64,000 nucleotides of DNA from Artocarpus heterophyllus (taxonomy: Eukaryota; Streptophyta; Magnoliopsida; Rosales; Moraceae), in contig CM046341.1 of the NCBI GenBank assembly GCA_025403435.1, forward strand, positions 1,516,802 through 1,580,801. Direction: 5' to 3'. Each line of letters begins with the position of its first letter. The first letter of the stretch is position 1. The notes beneath the pieces are model-generated. The model searched no databases, was not told the DNA's origin, and was given only the letters and a program-made list of their open reading frames with translations. The position numbers and the translations under genes are program-made. This document shows positions 9,402 to 21,202 of the stretch, piece by piece.

Positions 9402-12400
9402 CTAACCGGCACGAGCATGAACTCCAACCAAGTTCAAGCAATGCTCAAACTTAGCTGTAGGTAACGACTTAGTCATCATATCGGCAGGATTATCATGCGT
9501 ACTGATTTTGCTCACAACAATATCACCACGAGCAACAATATCATGAACAAAGTGATAATGAACGTCAATGTGCTTCGTCCTCTCATGAAACATTTGATCT
9601 TTAGTGAGAAAAATAGCACTCTGACTGTCACACATCACCACAGAAGTCTTCAAATCTTCACTGAGTTCTCCAAATAGGCCCTTCAACCAAATAGCTTCTT
9701 TGAAAGCCTCTGTAATAGCCATATATTCAGCCTCAGTAGTAGACAAAGCAACAGTAGCCTGCAAGGTAGCCTTCCAACTGATAGCACAACCACCAACTGT
9801 AAACACATACCCAGTAAGTGACCTCCTCTTATCTAAGTCTCCAGCATAATCAGAATCAATATATCCCAAAACACCATCTCTAGTCCTCCCAAAGTGCAAA
9901 CAAACGTCAGTAGTACCACACAAATATCTGAGGATCCATTGCACCGCTTTCTAGTGCTCTTTACCTGGATTAGCCATGTACCTACTCACTGCACTAACTG
10001 CATATGATAAATCTGGGCGAGAACATACCATAGCATGCATGAGGGAACCTACTGCACTAGAGTATGGAACACGTGACATGTACTCAATCTCATCATCTGA
10101 CTGTGGAGCTAACGCAGCTGAAAGTCTGAAATGTGCTGCTAATGGAGTGCTCACTGGTTTTGCTTTCTGCATGTTGAATCTATGCAAAACTTTTTCAATA
10201 TAGCCTTTCTGACTCAGATAAAGCTTACCTGCCTTTCTATTTCTCAAAATCTCCATGCCGAGAATCTTCTTGGCAGCTCCCAAGTCCTTCATCTCAAACT
10301 CTCTATTGAGTTGAGCCTTTAACTTCATAATCTCTCCATTATCCTTAGCAACAATCAACATATCATCAACATATAAGAGTAAATAAACAAAGGACCCATC
10401 ATCACCCTTCTTGAAGTAGACACAACTGTCATAGCTACTCCTCTTAAACTCATGAGCGATCATAAATGAGTCGAACCTCTTATACCACTGCCTAGAAGAC
10501 TGTTTCAAACCGTAAAGAGACTTTTTCAACGAGCAAACATAGTCTTCTTTACCTGTAACAATGAAACCCTCGGGTTGCTGCATGTAAATGTCTTCGTCGA
10601 GCTCTCCATGCAAAAATGCAGTCTTCACATCTAACTACTCAAGCTCAAGATCATAAGTGGCCACAATACAAAGCAAGGCTCGAATTGAGCTATGCTTAAC
10701 CACAAGAGAAAATACATCTGTAAAGTCAACACCTGGAACCTGACTGTATCCTTTTGCAACCAGTCTAGCCTTGTACCTAGCATCTTCAACTCCTGGTGTG
10801 CCTTCTTTTCTTTTAAATACCCATTTACAGCGAACAACTTTCTTCCCTTTGGGTAACTTCACCAAATCTCATGTGCCACTCTTATGTAGGGATTCCATCT
10901 CCTCCTGCATAGCAATCATCCACTTGCCAGAGTCAACTGAATTAACCGCCTCTGAATAGGTAGAAGGTTCTTCACCAGACTCAATACCTTCTGCCACTGA
11001 TAAAGCATAAGCCACCAAGTCGGCCTCAGCATATCTCTGTGGAGGCCTAACATCTCTCCTCGGCCTATCCTTAGCAATAGAGTATTGTGGTGGCGGTAGT
11101 GATGGCGATGGGGAAGCACTATCGCCTTGACTCTCTGAACTTGACTGGGAAGTAGAATCGAATGATGTACTTGTCTCTATTTGAAACTCCACCTGTTTGC
11201 TAGATCTATCCCGATCAACATCACTAGACCCTGTAGTAGATGTCCCACGTAACATGGAAGTCTCATCAAACACAACATCTCTACTGATAATAACTTTCTT
11301 GGTTTCCGGGCACCATAACTTATAGCCTTTAACACCAGGCTTGTAACCAAGAAATATACACTTCATGGATCTAGGCTCCAATTTTCCATTGTCAACATGA
11401 GCATAAGTAGGACAGCCAAAAATTCTTAAATTTGAGTAATTTGCAGGTTCTCCTGACCACATCTCTTGTGGTGTCTTCTTGTTAATAGCGATGGAAGGAG
11501 AGCGATTGACCAAATAGCAAACTGTAGAAGCGGCTTCAGCCCAAAATGACTTAGGTAGCCCATCATTAGAGAGTATGCAGCGCACTTTCTCTATCAACGT
11601 CTTGTTCATTCTCTCGGCCACACCATTTTGCTGCGGAGTACGTCGGACTGTTAAGTCCCTCAGAATTTCCTCTGATTTACAGAAGGAATTAAATTCATTC
11701 GAACAAAACTCCAAGCCATTATCAGTGCGGAGACGTTTAACTGGCTTACCGGTTTGCTTTTCTATCATGGTCTTCCAATCTTTGAATGTAGCAAAGACAT
11801 CATTCTTCTGCTTCAAAAAGAATGTCCACAACTTTCTGGAATAGTCATCAATAATGGTAAGCATATAACTAGCACCACCATAAGAAGAAACAGTAGACGG
11901 TCCCCAAAGGTCAGAATGAACATACTCCAAAATATCTTTTGTGTTGTGAATGCCTTTGCCAAATCGAACTCTCTTCTGCTTTCCAAAAACACAGTGCTCA
12001 CAAAACTCCATCTTTCCTGTGCACTGTCCATTAAGGAGCCCTCGCTTACTCAGCTCTGCCATCCCAAGCTCACTCATATGCCCCAGTCGCATATGCCATA
12101 CCTTAGTGAGATCATCATCAGACATAGTGGAAGTAGTAACTTTTGCATCATCAACTACTGTAGTACCCTGCAGAACATACAAACTAGCAGTCTTCTTTTG
12201 CGCTTTCATCATCACAAGAGTGCCTTTACTGACTTTCAAAACTCCACCTTCACCGGTGTACTTGTACCCTTTAGCATCAAGTGTACCTAAGGAAATTAAA
12301 TTCCTCTTAAGATCGGGGACATGCCTCACATCACCTAGTGTCCTCACTATGCCATCATGCATTTTAATTCTGACAGTACCAATACCAGCAACTTTGCATG

Positions 12401-13367
12401 GGGCGTTGTTTCCCATCAAAATAGAGCCCGTAGGAACCATTTCATATGTTGAAAACCAGTCCTGGTTGTGACACATATGAAACGTACATGCAGAGTCAAG
12501 AACCTAATCCTCATAGGGTTTAGAATCACCATCAGAAATTACCAAAAGCTCACCACCAGAGCCTTCTTCAACGACACTAGCCTCACCAGCATCTGGTTTC
12601 TTCCCCTTCTGATTTTCAGCCCTCTTGTTTTTATTCTACAGCTTATAACACTCAGTTTTAATGTGCCCTTTCCTCTTGCAATAGTTACAGTACTTCTCCT
12701 TATTTCTGGATTTAGACCTACCTCTAATCTCAGTCCCAGAACTTCTCTCTTGGGTTCTACCTCTGACAACTAGACCCTCTCCTTGTGTTTCAGATCCAGT
12801 AACTAACTGCTTCATCTTTTCTTTAGAAAATAAAGCCTCATAAACCTCATCTAGGGTACGAGTGTCCCGACTATACAAGATAGTATCCCTAAATGTGGCA
12901 TATGATGAAGACAGTGAACATAATAAAATTAACCCAAGGTCTTCTTCATCATACTTAACTTCCATAGCCTCCAAATCAGACACAATCTCCTTAAACACAG
13001 TTAAGTGATCCTCAAGAGACGTACCTTCAGACATTCGGTGAGAGTATAGACGCTGCTTTAAATGAAGTTTGCTAGTAAGACTCTTGGTCATGCATAATTG
13101 CTCCAGCTTGAGCCACAAAGCAGCAACAGTCTTCTCCTTCAGTACATCCTGTAAAATCTGATTCGACAGATGAAGGTGTATTTGGGACAGAGCCTTTCGG
13201 TCCTTACGCTCCTTTTCCTCTTTCGACCATGATGAGGGCATCTTATCGAAACCCAATAGCGCATCATCAAGGTCCATCTGCGCCAGAACAGCCCGCATCT
13301 TCACTTGCCATAGAGAAAACCTCGTTGTACGATCCAGCAGCGGAATATCGAATTTCATGGTTGCCAT
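9402..13367 (-). pseudogene. Copia A gag-pol, five in-frame stops
   Basis: One continuous frame from ATG at 13,367 to the stop near 9,402 encodes, in order: gag (MATMKFDIPLLDRTTRFSLW), a zinc knuckle CNYCKRKGHIKTEC, protease (LDSACTFHM), integrase ([28 protein letters not shown]), reverse transcriptase ([11 protein letters not shown]) and RNase H ([18 protein letters not shown]). It is interrupted by stops at 12,636-12,638, 12,504-12,506, 10,869-10,871, 10,635-10,637 and 9,951-9,953, with no frameshift. Comparing with conserved family residues, each stop replaces a Gln or Trp codon. Inactive as it stands. Confidence 0.93.
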
Positions 13368-13398
13368 TGCAAATCAAAGCCAAAGCTCTGATACCACT

Positions 13399-13908
13399 TG
13401 TTAGAAATCAAAGCAATAAGCAACAAGAAATAGAGAGAAATTGCACACAAGATTTACGTAGAAAAACCCTAATGAAGGGTGAAAAAACCACGGGCAGAGG
13501 AGAAGCAATTCACTAATCACAAAAGGAAATAACAACGGTGTTTAGAGCGCTCAAATACAGAAATTCACTTATTCAATCACTCACAAACTCACAAGACTGA
13601 GCTCTTTGTATTACTCTCAATACTATGATCTCTATGAAAATTTGTGACTCTCTAATGTGTCTCTCTAATGTGACTCACTATGAACTATGGAGAATATGAT
13701 GTATTTATATGTATGGGGACTCAAACCCTAGCCCAAAATAACCCAAAAATGCGTAAAAACGCAAAATACACTATCAGGCCGCATTGGAGCGCCGCGGCGC
13801 TGCTTTTCTAGCACTGCGGCGCTGGTTTCCGGATTGGAGCGCCGCGGCCCTGCTTTCAAGCGCCGCGGCGCTGCCTTACTGCCAAAGATTTTGGGTCACA
13901 AAATAACA
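13399..13908 (-). repeat. Copia A 5' LTR (right), with GC palindromes
   Basis: Functional 5' LTR relative to the minus-strand element. A TATAAATA-type box is present (cf. 9,127-9,134 in the other LTR). At 13,785-13,875 there are four spaced copies of a GC-rich palindrome; the best, AGCGCCGCGGCGCT, is a perfect 14-bp inverted repeat. The block contrasts sharply with the AT-rich surroundings. Confidence 0.9.
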
Positions 13909-14692
13909 AAAACAACCAGCAAGAAAATAAATTATAAGAAAAAGGAAGTTGATAAAAAAAAAAAATGAATCTAATGGCTTGGTGAGAAAAAAAAAATTCT
14001 TGCAGCCATAAAATTTCAGGCACCACTGCTATAGGAGAGGGGGGTAAAAAGATTAAAATCATAAACTATCTAGCAATTTTTTTTTTCAAAAACCAAATAA
14101 TGTAACAAATGAATACCAGTAAATAGATTTCTTTACATCCAAAAGAAGAAGAAAAAAAAAAGTTGACAGATAATATGAGATTCTTGTAATTAAATATAGC
14201 ATGTAATCTGAATAAAATGAATAATATGAACAGGTTACAATTGAAAGAAAAAAAAAATAGAAAATAAGGAAAACAGATACAACAAAACCTTCAATTGAAG
14301 CAACGTAACGTGAAAATTAGATAGAAAAATGGTCGAGGCACGTTTAGGTCACGCTTTCCTTAAAACAGATTCGTCCCCTCCTGTTGTGCACGAGGATTTG
14401 ATGGACGTCTGTCTCCCAGGATACAACGACTAACAACGGAATCTTCAGCACTATCGGATACCGTTTCCGGCGAACTTGAAACTGTTTTTTCCTTCTATCA
14501 CCAAAAATGACTACAACAAAAATAGATGGAATTTGAAAAACAAAGGAAAGACTCTATGACTTGGTGAGTGCAAATTTTATGCAATTGTGTGTATCTCAAA
14601 CATGTGGAGGAGAGTTCATTATATAGGCTTAGAAAATAGATGTTACAATCCACATTATAATGAGCATTATTCAGAATTTATGTGCATAATGA

Positions 14693-14863
14693 CATTGGTT
14701 GCAACCTTCCATTTTCCATGATAATGGTGCTCATTATCTCCCATTAAACCATTGGTTGTAACCCTCCATTTTCCATGATAATGGTGCTCATTATCTCCCA
14801 TTAAACCATTGGTTGTAACCCTCTATTTTCCATGATTATGAAGCTCATAATCACCTATTAATC
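14693..14863. repeat. 57-bp tandem repeat inside copia B LTR
   Basis: Three units start at 14,693, 14,750 and 14,807 (CATTGGTTG..). The third is degenerate. The same array is present in the right LTR at about 29,193-29,363. Each unit contains the imperfect inverted pair CCATGATAATGG / CTCATTAT. Confidence 0.85.
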
Positions 14864-15486
14864 CATACCTTTGGGTGTTACAACATGGGGTTTATGACCT
14901 CCATTAATCTCCACCAATGAGCATCAATTTCTCATTCATCCAATTGCCATTTTTCTAACAATCCCCCACATGAATGAAATTGACAAACTACAGAGGAAAA
15001 ACAATGACACTACACGATGATAGAGTTCTACGGTTAATATCTACATAGGATAGGTAGGCGTTAACCCTTGAACCTTCCCTTGTGAAAGTATGTTTACTTT
15101 ACTGGCTGACTAGTAGACGCGATGTCCTTGAACTGTTCTGCCATTTGTGTAAACGATAACATACCTCACACAGATATTTTCCTAACACAGTTTCAGTTCT
15201 CATAGTTGTGTTCATTTTGGCCATGAACATCTCCCTGGTTCTGCAAGAGCTTCTAAAGAATTGAGCCCTAGCAATTCTCCTTTGAAGCGGCCCCACTTCT
15301 CTCTCACATAGGTGATTTCTTACTTATGAGTAACCCGTATTACTCCGCTCGAATTCTCAACGTATTCGACGCGTAAGAATCATTAAAAGCAAACTGCTTA
15401 ACCTTTCCCTACGGGTATCACTGTTTTATTATAGGAATGGGTTGGGGTAACCCCCACAGTGATCTTACTTAGTCTATTCAGCTTAG

Positions 15487-15917
15487 TTATCCCATTGAAC
15501 CTAGATCTTGGGATCTCCAGTCAACAAGGTTGGGTTTCCACTGTTTTGACCTATTCTTTATGGGCTTAAGTCCCATTCCTCTTGATGTTTTCTCAACTTG
15601 ATCTCTATTCAGTCCTTTGGTTAACGGATCCGCAATATTTTCTTTAAACCTTACATAGTTTATTGTCATGCCTCCAGTTGAGATTAGTTGTCTAACGGTA
15701 TTATGTCGACGACGTATATGCCTCGACTTACCATTGTACATCACATTCTGTGCCCTGCCAATAGCAGACTGATTATCACAATGTATGCATATTGCAGGCA
15801 TAGGTTTAGGCCATTCAGGGATATCATCCAAGAAATTCCTTAGCCATTCAGCTTCTTCACCGCTTTTATCCAAAGCAACAAATTCAGATTCCATAGTAGA
15901 TCTGGTTATTACCGTCT
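15487..15917 (-). pseudogene. Copia B RNase H, C-terminal part
   Basis: Continuation of the interrupted pol: TRSTMESEFVALDKSGEEAEW, CDNQSAI, GKSRHIRRRHN, and NIADPLTKGL just before the stop. The break with the upstream part falls between SSK and KQT, where the GCTTT target duplication lies. Confidence 0.9.
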
Positions 15918-15922
15918 GCTTT

Positions 15923-17896
15923 TGTGACACCCGTTATTCTCCTAACGGGTATTGAGGTAATTAAATTAATTTTTAATGTATAAAAAAAAATTGCTTCATT
16001 TAAATTTATTTTATAATATTTATTTTTATCTATTTTTAAATTTTCTAAAATTCTCCTATATTTATTTAGTATGATTACTAAAAAGCCTTAGAACTTCTAA
16101 TAAATCTCAAAAATGTCATATTGGCATTATATGTGTTAAAGTCTTTAGATGAGACATAAGGATATCTTTTCCAACTACTCTTGACCCTCATTTTCTTTAT
16201 TTCCTCCGTGACATGCTTCAACATGTCTCCTCTATAATTGTTTCTATCACTTCTCTTCAAAGACTTCATATTTTCTTCCTTTCTCTTCCACGGTTCCCAC
16301 ACTCTTCTTCTTATTTCTTTGCTGAAGCAAAATACTTAGAGAACTTCTTCAAGGCAGCCATAAAAATCAGCTACCATCACCTCCATTTGAGCAAGAATTT
16401 CAGTCATATCGAAGTAAAGGAACCTGTTTTGAAGCCATTTCAAGCTTCCAACTAACCATAATCCGAGGTTAGAATCTTATGAACAAATTTAGTCTTTCAT
16501 TTATAAATTTTCTTTTATACTAAAGGATTATTCAAATTTACGTTCTTAAACCTAAGTATATGTTTGTTGCTATTTTGGAGCATATGTATGAAGTCTAAGT
16601 GTATATGCCCTAGACAGAAAATTTATATTGTTAAACTTTATAATACCTCTATGGGCAGTGGTTATTTCTTGAAATTCTAAGATTAAATTAAAATAAATTT
16701 TATGAATGTAGTTGTATGTTGTGCTTTAGTTTTAATTGTCCTTATGCACGCCTTAGGATCAAGGGAGTATGGAGCTAACGTTAATTGATTCCAGGATTAA
16801 GAGACTGTTGATAAGCTTAAAAGGTAGGGATTCTATTACTCATCTTTTGTGAGGTTTTTATAGAATTAAAATTGATTGTTTTGCCGCAATATATATATAT
16901 CTATGTTGAACTGATATTATATGTGTATCACATATGAAACTATGACATGGACTCGTCTTGTATTGTACGGCGAGGAACATAATGAATTGACACATGTTAT
17001 AAATTGAGAAGCATGGTTAGAAAAATTAACTCTATTAATAATGATTTAATATAGAGAAATTGTGAGACATGAAAAGGGCGACGGTTACGTCCTTGGGCAT
17101 GAATACCCTAAAAGGTAAAGTAGGGGGAAGGCGATGACGCTTCCTTGGGTTGAAAGTCCCAGAACACACTGTACAGGAATCGACTTGGTGAGGACTCGGG
17201 GCTTGATGTCCCCTCACCGGAACACCCTTGGAATGTTTATAGGGTGATCAAGTGCGCTCATTTGGGTTTCGATGAGTTGAGTGATACTCAATTTAACATG
17301 GATACCTAGGAACAATGATGATTGATAATATTTGTATAAATGTGTAATTATGACACTTGGTAATGATTAACTACGGTATCCATAAGATGTGATCATAATA
17401 AACCTCATAATCTGGAATATGATGTGACTTACTGACCATGCAGATTTTAATGTGGTAATGATAAAAACCTAAAGGTGAGTAATGGCTTTCTCTACTGAGC
17501 ATAGTGTCGCTCATTCCCTTATATTTTTATCTTTTCAGGACTCACTAAGTGTGAGGTGGCTACGAGAAATATAGTTGAGGAAGTGATGTAGCTATATTAC
17601 ATTGGGACTGCTTCAATCGTTGAGAATGTTCTTCATGATAATGTAAGCATCAATTGTTACTTTCTGTGACTGTATTACAATGTGTTGAGGGTTAAAATGA
17701 TGATGACAACAGTTTATATTATTAAATTTAAGGTGCTACATTAAAACTGTGGTTTATTTATCGTTTATATTTTTATTTTTGAGTTGAGAGTTTTCATTTA
17801 AGTCCCGGGTAAATTTTATTTTTAAGGTTTTACTTTTATTATTTATTTTTATTTTATCTCATTAAAAACTGTTAACCCCCACATAGGGGCGTTACA
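15923..17896 (+). repeat. 5' LTR of the LOG-carrying element
   Basis: 1,974 bp. Internal ORFs of 60-80 codons occur identically in both LTRs, but none resembles a known protein. Ends with ACATAGGGGCGTTACA. Confidence 0.93.
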
Positions 17897-17903
17897 GAAT
17901 TTT

Positions 17904-17920
17904 TGGTATCAGAGCCTAGG
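17904..17920 (+). other. Primer-binding site, iMet type
   Basis: TGGTATCAGAGCCTAGG begins seven bases after the 5' LTR and matches the complement of the plant initiator-Met tRNA 3' end in its first 12 bases. It fixes the plus orientation of the element. Confidence 0.9.
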
Positions 17921-19386
17921 TTCGGTTAACCTAGGGAGTGTAGCACCACTTTAAAAAAATATATTTTTGAGATGGTTTTGAAGTTGAATTTTCAGTGTCA
18001 TCATCAAAATGAACCTTCACATTGATTTATACAGTCTAGAAGGATGTAACATGGAAAGGCCATAGAATGAAAATATCAATAGTTATATGAGTACAATAAT
18101 TTTATAGAAGGAAAGTATTAATAGTTATAAGGGAATGATAATTATATGAAATGAGTTTATAAGTAGAATGCTTATGAGAGATTCGTATAATATTTGGATC
18201 TATAAGCATATTTAATTCGTATAAACGATGAGAAATTCATATAGATACGAGGATTTAAGAGCCTTTTGTCTCGTGAAAAACAATAAGAAATATAAGGCTT
18301 GATTTATTGATTTTAAAGTTTGACATAGATATGCCAAATTTTTTCGTAATTGATTCAAACCCAAGTAATGATTATGTGTGGATTCGATGGAACACATAAG
18401 TGTCAATATCTTTTCTTAAAAGTTCTATTTATTTGAGGAATATGATATAAGTTGGGAATCATGGTATTGAATCTTGAGAGAGATAAATGTTAGACTTTTG
18501 GTCTGTTGAGACTGTGTAAAGTCTAGAATGCATGAATCTCAAAATTGGAATATTTCGTTACGTACATTGTATTTAAGTGTATCAGTGAATCTTTTGGTTA
18601 CCTAAGATTTTGTTATATGAGAAAATTATATATTGTATGAGTAGAATTGTGAGGATTGTAGATGTTCTTAAGTAGTAACATCAAGTGTCTTTGTTCGTTG
18701 ATATGGTCTACGTTGAAAGACGTAAATCGTATTGATTTCAAGGTTAGTCACATTCTAAACCCTTGGTAGCAATGATGATGAATCCATTGATAGATGTTAA
18801 GTATTATGAATAACATATGGGTGTATGTATTGTTCAATAAGGTTTTGATTAAAACAAAATTATTCGAGTTGCTGGAAGATTATGTTGTTATGAAATGATT
18901 TTAAATATCATTCAGGAAGATCCTTGTTGTCGTTAAATTAGATTTGTTGTTCATAATTAACTTTATCTATAGTGGGCTTTAAATTGGGTTTAAGATTTAT
19001 ACAAATTGGTTTTCAATTTTATGTTTGTTATTTAACTTGTTCTAAATGTGTTAAGGCCCGAAACAACCTGACCATTTTCAACTAAGAACATTTGGGCCTA
19101 GTTCAAATCTTAAATCAGTTTGATTCACACTGTCTCTCCCACGTGGTTTCTATACGTGTCATATACAGTGGTTTAATTATTGTTTACATATACGTTTACT
19201 GTGCATAAGAGTTTATTTCTCCGAGTTCACTTTTTCTCTCTTAATTTGTTATTTTCTCTCTAAATCGCAAATCCTCTTCTTTTTCATTAGAAATTCTTCT
19301 TTTTCTCTAAAAGAAGAAGGAATTCTAGGATTCTGCAATTTACTATCTTAATTTTTCCTTTCTATTTACTCTTCTTTCATCTCATC
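17921..19386 (+). other. Leader of LOG-carrying element, no gene seen
   Basis: About 1.47 kb between the primer-binding site and the first ORF. No gag similarity is visible. The last ~180 bp are rich in TCTCTT and CTTCTTT, like a plant 5' leader. 19,819-20,512 and 21,203-22,140 likewise hold no ORF I can support. Confidence 0.6.
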
Positions 19387-19818
19387 ATGGACCCAAAGTA
19401 CCAACACATGAGAAAGTATTTCCCATCACTCTCCCAAAAGATTCTCAGAAAGAAATATAAGGCTAGAATTACTCGGTTGTGGATTCTTATGCGTTTTGGT
19501 ATCCCTTGTGATGTGAGAATGTTGATAGAGGGGAAGATCCGTCCGAGTGACTTTAGTCAAGATGTCGGTTTACCAGGAACAGGTACCAGTCGAAGTGCAA
19601 TGAAAAGAAGAGCTCGTGCCATCGTGGTCGCTTGTAACAAATGTGGAAGACAAAATTGTAACGGTAAATGTACTTCACCTGGTTATATGTCTACGAATAG
19701 AGAGGATAAAATAAGGTTTTGTAGGGATGGACTTTCAAAGGAGAACTTGGATAGCATCCATCCTCCTCTCCACGGTCACCCTAGTGGATATGTTCAAGGA
19801 GCTATTTTTAAACTCTGA
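19387..19818 (+). CDS. Basic four-Cys protein, carlavirus-NABP-like layout
   Basis: A 143-codon intact ORF starting at ATGGACCC after a pyrimidine-rich leader. Visible layout: a basic N-terminal half with a hydrophobic LWILMRFGIP segment (31-40); a Gly/Ser linker; a basic run KRRARAI (73-79); a compact four-cysteine motif (Cys83, 86, 91, 95; C-x2-C-x4-C-x3-C) followed by SPGYMS; then a C-terminal tail. Basic run, Cys cluster and PG-S/M follow-on in this order are typical of the cysteine-rich nucleic-acid-binding proteins (Carla_C4) at the 3' end of carlavirus genomes, several of which suppress RNA silencing. The Cys spacing is shorter here. Homology is my inference from layout; function in the element is unknown. 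It lies ~0.7 kb before the LOG-like ORF on the same strand. Confidence 0.6.
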   Translation: MDPKYQHMRKYFPSLSQKILRKKYKARITRLWILMRFGIPCDVRMLIEGKIRPSDFSQDVGLPGTGTSRSAMKRRARAIVVACNKCGRQNCNGKCTSPGYMSTNREDKIRFCRDGLSKENLDSIHPPLHGHPSGYVQGAIFKL

Positions 19819-20512
19819 CCTAAATTTTATACAGAAAGACAACGCCTCAGGAATATGGTATTTCTAGATCCTGTTTGCCAAGCCATAAGAAAACTGGATG
19901 GGGAATAAGTCATCGCTCTATAAAGGTTATTTAGTCTTTACTTATTTGAAGCAGTTTTAGCTGATGTTCAACAGTTTGTGTTTTTCTTTTACTCAAAATA
20001 TTTGCTTTTGTGTTTGAAATAATTGTGATTATTAGATTGATACAGTAAGTGTTAATATCTTATTTAATTTATGATTTTCTTAAATATATATATAATAAAA
20101 TATATTATCTTATCAGACACGTCACATACGGTACAGTAATATGTTTGAATTTTGAAAAGCTTATCCAGATATTTCAAGATTTGTGTCTCAAATTTCAAAA
20201 GTTCTACAGTATTTGTCGTTTATATTAAATTTCTAGACTTGGTGTATATTTGTCAAAAAGTCTACAGTTGTGTCATGAGGGTCTTTTGTCGAATTGTTCT
20301 CAATTGTCAAAAGTTATACAATTAGAGTCTAATCTTTTTCAAAAAGTGAATCAGATTTTCTATAAACTATCAATCACCTTATCTTACTTTCTTATCCGCA
20401 CAAGATTTTGTTTAAATCTTTGGATTACTTTTTCATTACCTACTCGTCTATCTCTTTAGCCCTTTTTGTATATTTCTCATCTTTAAAATCTCATGTAGAA
20501 CCCGAAGTCTAA

Positions 20513-21202
20513 GTGGAGCAGACATTAAGCAACCACTTCTATAAACCAAATATGTCTACCTCCCAGTCCACGAAGAAAATAAAGAATGTCTGTGTCTTTT
20601 GTGGTTCCAGCCTTGGAAAAGATAGAGCTTATTTAGAAGCTGCAAATCACTTAGGGCAAGTCCTAGCACGCAAAAAGATTAACATAATCTATGGGGGTGG
20701 TAGTATAAAAATGATGGTAAATATGGCACTAGCAGCTAGGTCTAGCGACGCTACTGATGTAAGAATTTGGCCTCATATTCCAGTTGAAGGAAACCTTTGT
20801 AAGGAAGCCATAGGTAAGGGAGAAGGAGTCAGGAGTATCCCTAAAAATTTTAAAGACATAATCTATAATTCTGATGCTTTTATAGCATTACCTGGTGGTC
20901 TAGGTACTCTTGAGGAAATATTTATAGTTGCTTGTGGGCAATTGTTGGGCTTTTATTCCAAACCTTTGGGACTGCTGAACGTAAAGGGTTTTTATGACGG
21001 TCTTTTGAAATTTCTAGATTACGCTGTGGAAGAAAACATCACTACAGAATCGGAGAGACAAATCTTTGTCACTGCTTCAACAGCTGAGGAATTGATAGAT
21101 AAAATGCAAATCATACATCCAGAATCCGACACTGCAACATCCAAGCTTGAATGGGAAAGGGAAAGCCGGGAGCGGCCAATTGATTTGAATCTCCATCTGT
21201 AA
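20513..21202 (+). CDS. LOG-like cytokinin phosphoribohydrolase homologue
   Basis: LOG enzymes hydrolyse cytokinin nucleoside 5'-monophosphates to active free-base cytokinins in the cytosol. The 229-codon ORF has no intron, unlike plant LOG genes, so it looks like a captured cDNA. Motifs: CVFCGSS (27-33), YGGGS (60-64), PGGLGTLEE (127-135), KPLGLLNVKGFYDGLL (150-165) and an ordinary C-terminal helix region. The first Met gives a 13-residue extension; Met14 (20,552), just before the STKKIKNVCVFC stretch, fits family starts better. The segment that in plant LOGs reads like M-HQRKA-M and supplies a key Arg is replaced by PKNFKDIIYN (110-119), while the catalytic Glu of PGGxGTxxE is kept. It may be inactive or have altered specificity. 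The gene sits between primer-binding site and polypurine tract, so it moves with the element. Confidence 0.85.
   Translation: MEQTLSNHFYKPNMSTSQSTKKIKNVCVFCGSSLGKDRAYLEAANHLGQVLARKKINIIYGGGSIKMMVNMALAARSSDATDVRIWPHIPVEGNLCKEAIGKGEGVRSIPKNFKDIIYNSDAFIALPGGLGTLEEIFIVACGQLLGFYSKPLGLLNVKGFYDGLLKFLDYAVEENITTESERQIFVTASTAEELIDKMQIIHPESDTATSKLEWERESRERPIDLNLHL

Larger units (their letters stand above)
8823..13908 (-). mobile_element. Copia LTR retrotransposon A, in OEP16-2 intron 3
   Basis: Complete structure: LTRs at 8,823-9,311 and 13,399-13,908 (TGTTAG..ATAACA), target-site duplication AAAAC at 8,818-8,822 and 13,909-13,913. Next to the right LTR is an iMet-type primer-binding site (TGGTATCAGAGC on the minus strand, about 13,386-13,397). 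A polypurine tract (AAGGTGGAGA) abuts the left LTR. The element is transcribed on the minus strand, the same as its host gene. The LTRs differ at roughly a dozen positions plus a ~22-bp gap in the left copy. Confidence 0.95.

Noticed and set aside
11575..12773. Plus-strand ORFs of 89-178 codons across copia A
   Set aside because: Antisense shadows of the gag-pol frame.
16078..16455. Overlapping 74- and 80-codon ORFs, perfectly repeated at 22,312-22,689
   Set aside because: They are identical because they lie in the two nearly identical LTRs of one element; conservation carries no coding signal.
19387..19818. Ribosomal protein S4/S9-like start as the identity of the Cys-rich ORF
   Set aside because: Only a few basic residues agree; no S4 core follows, while the Cys cluster and PG motif fit the viral-type layout better.
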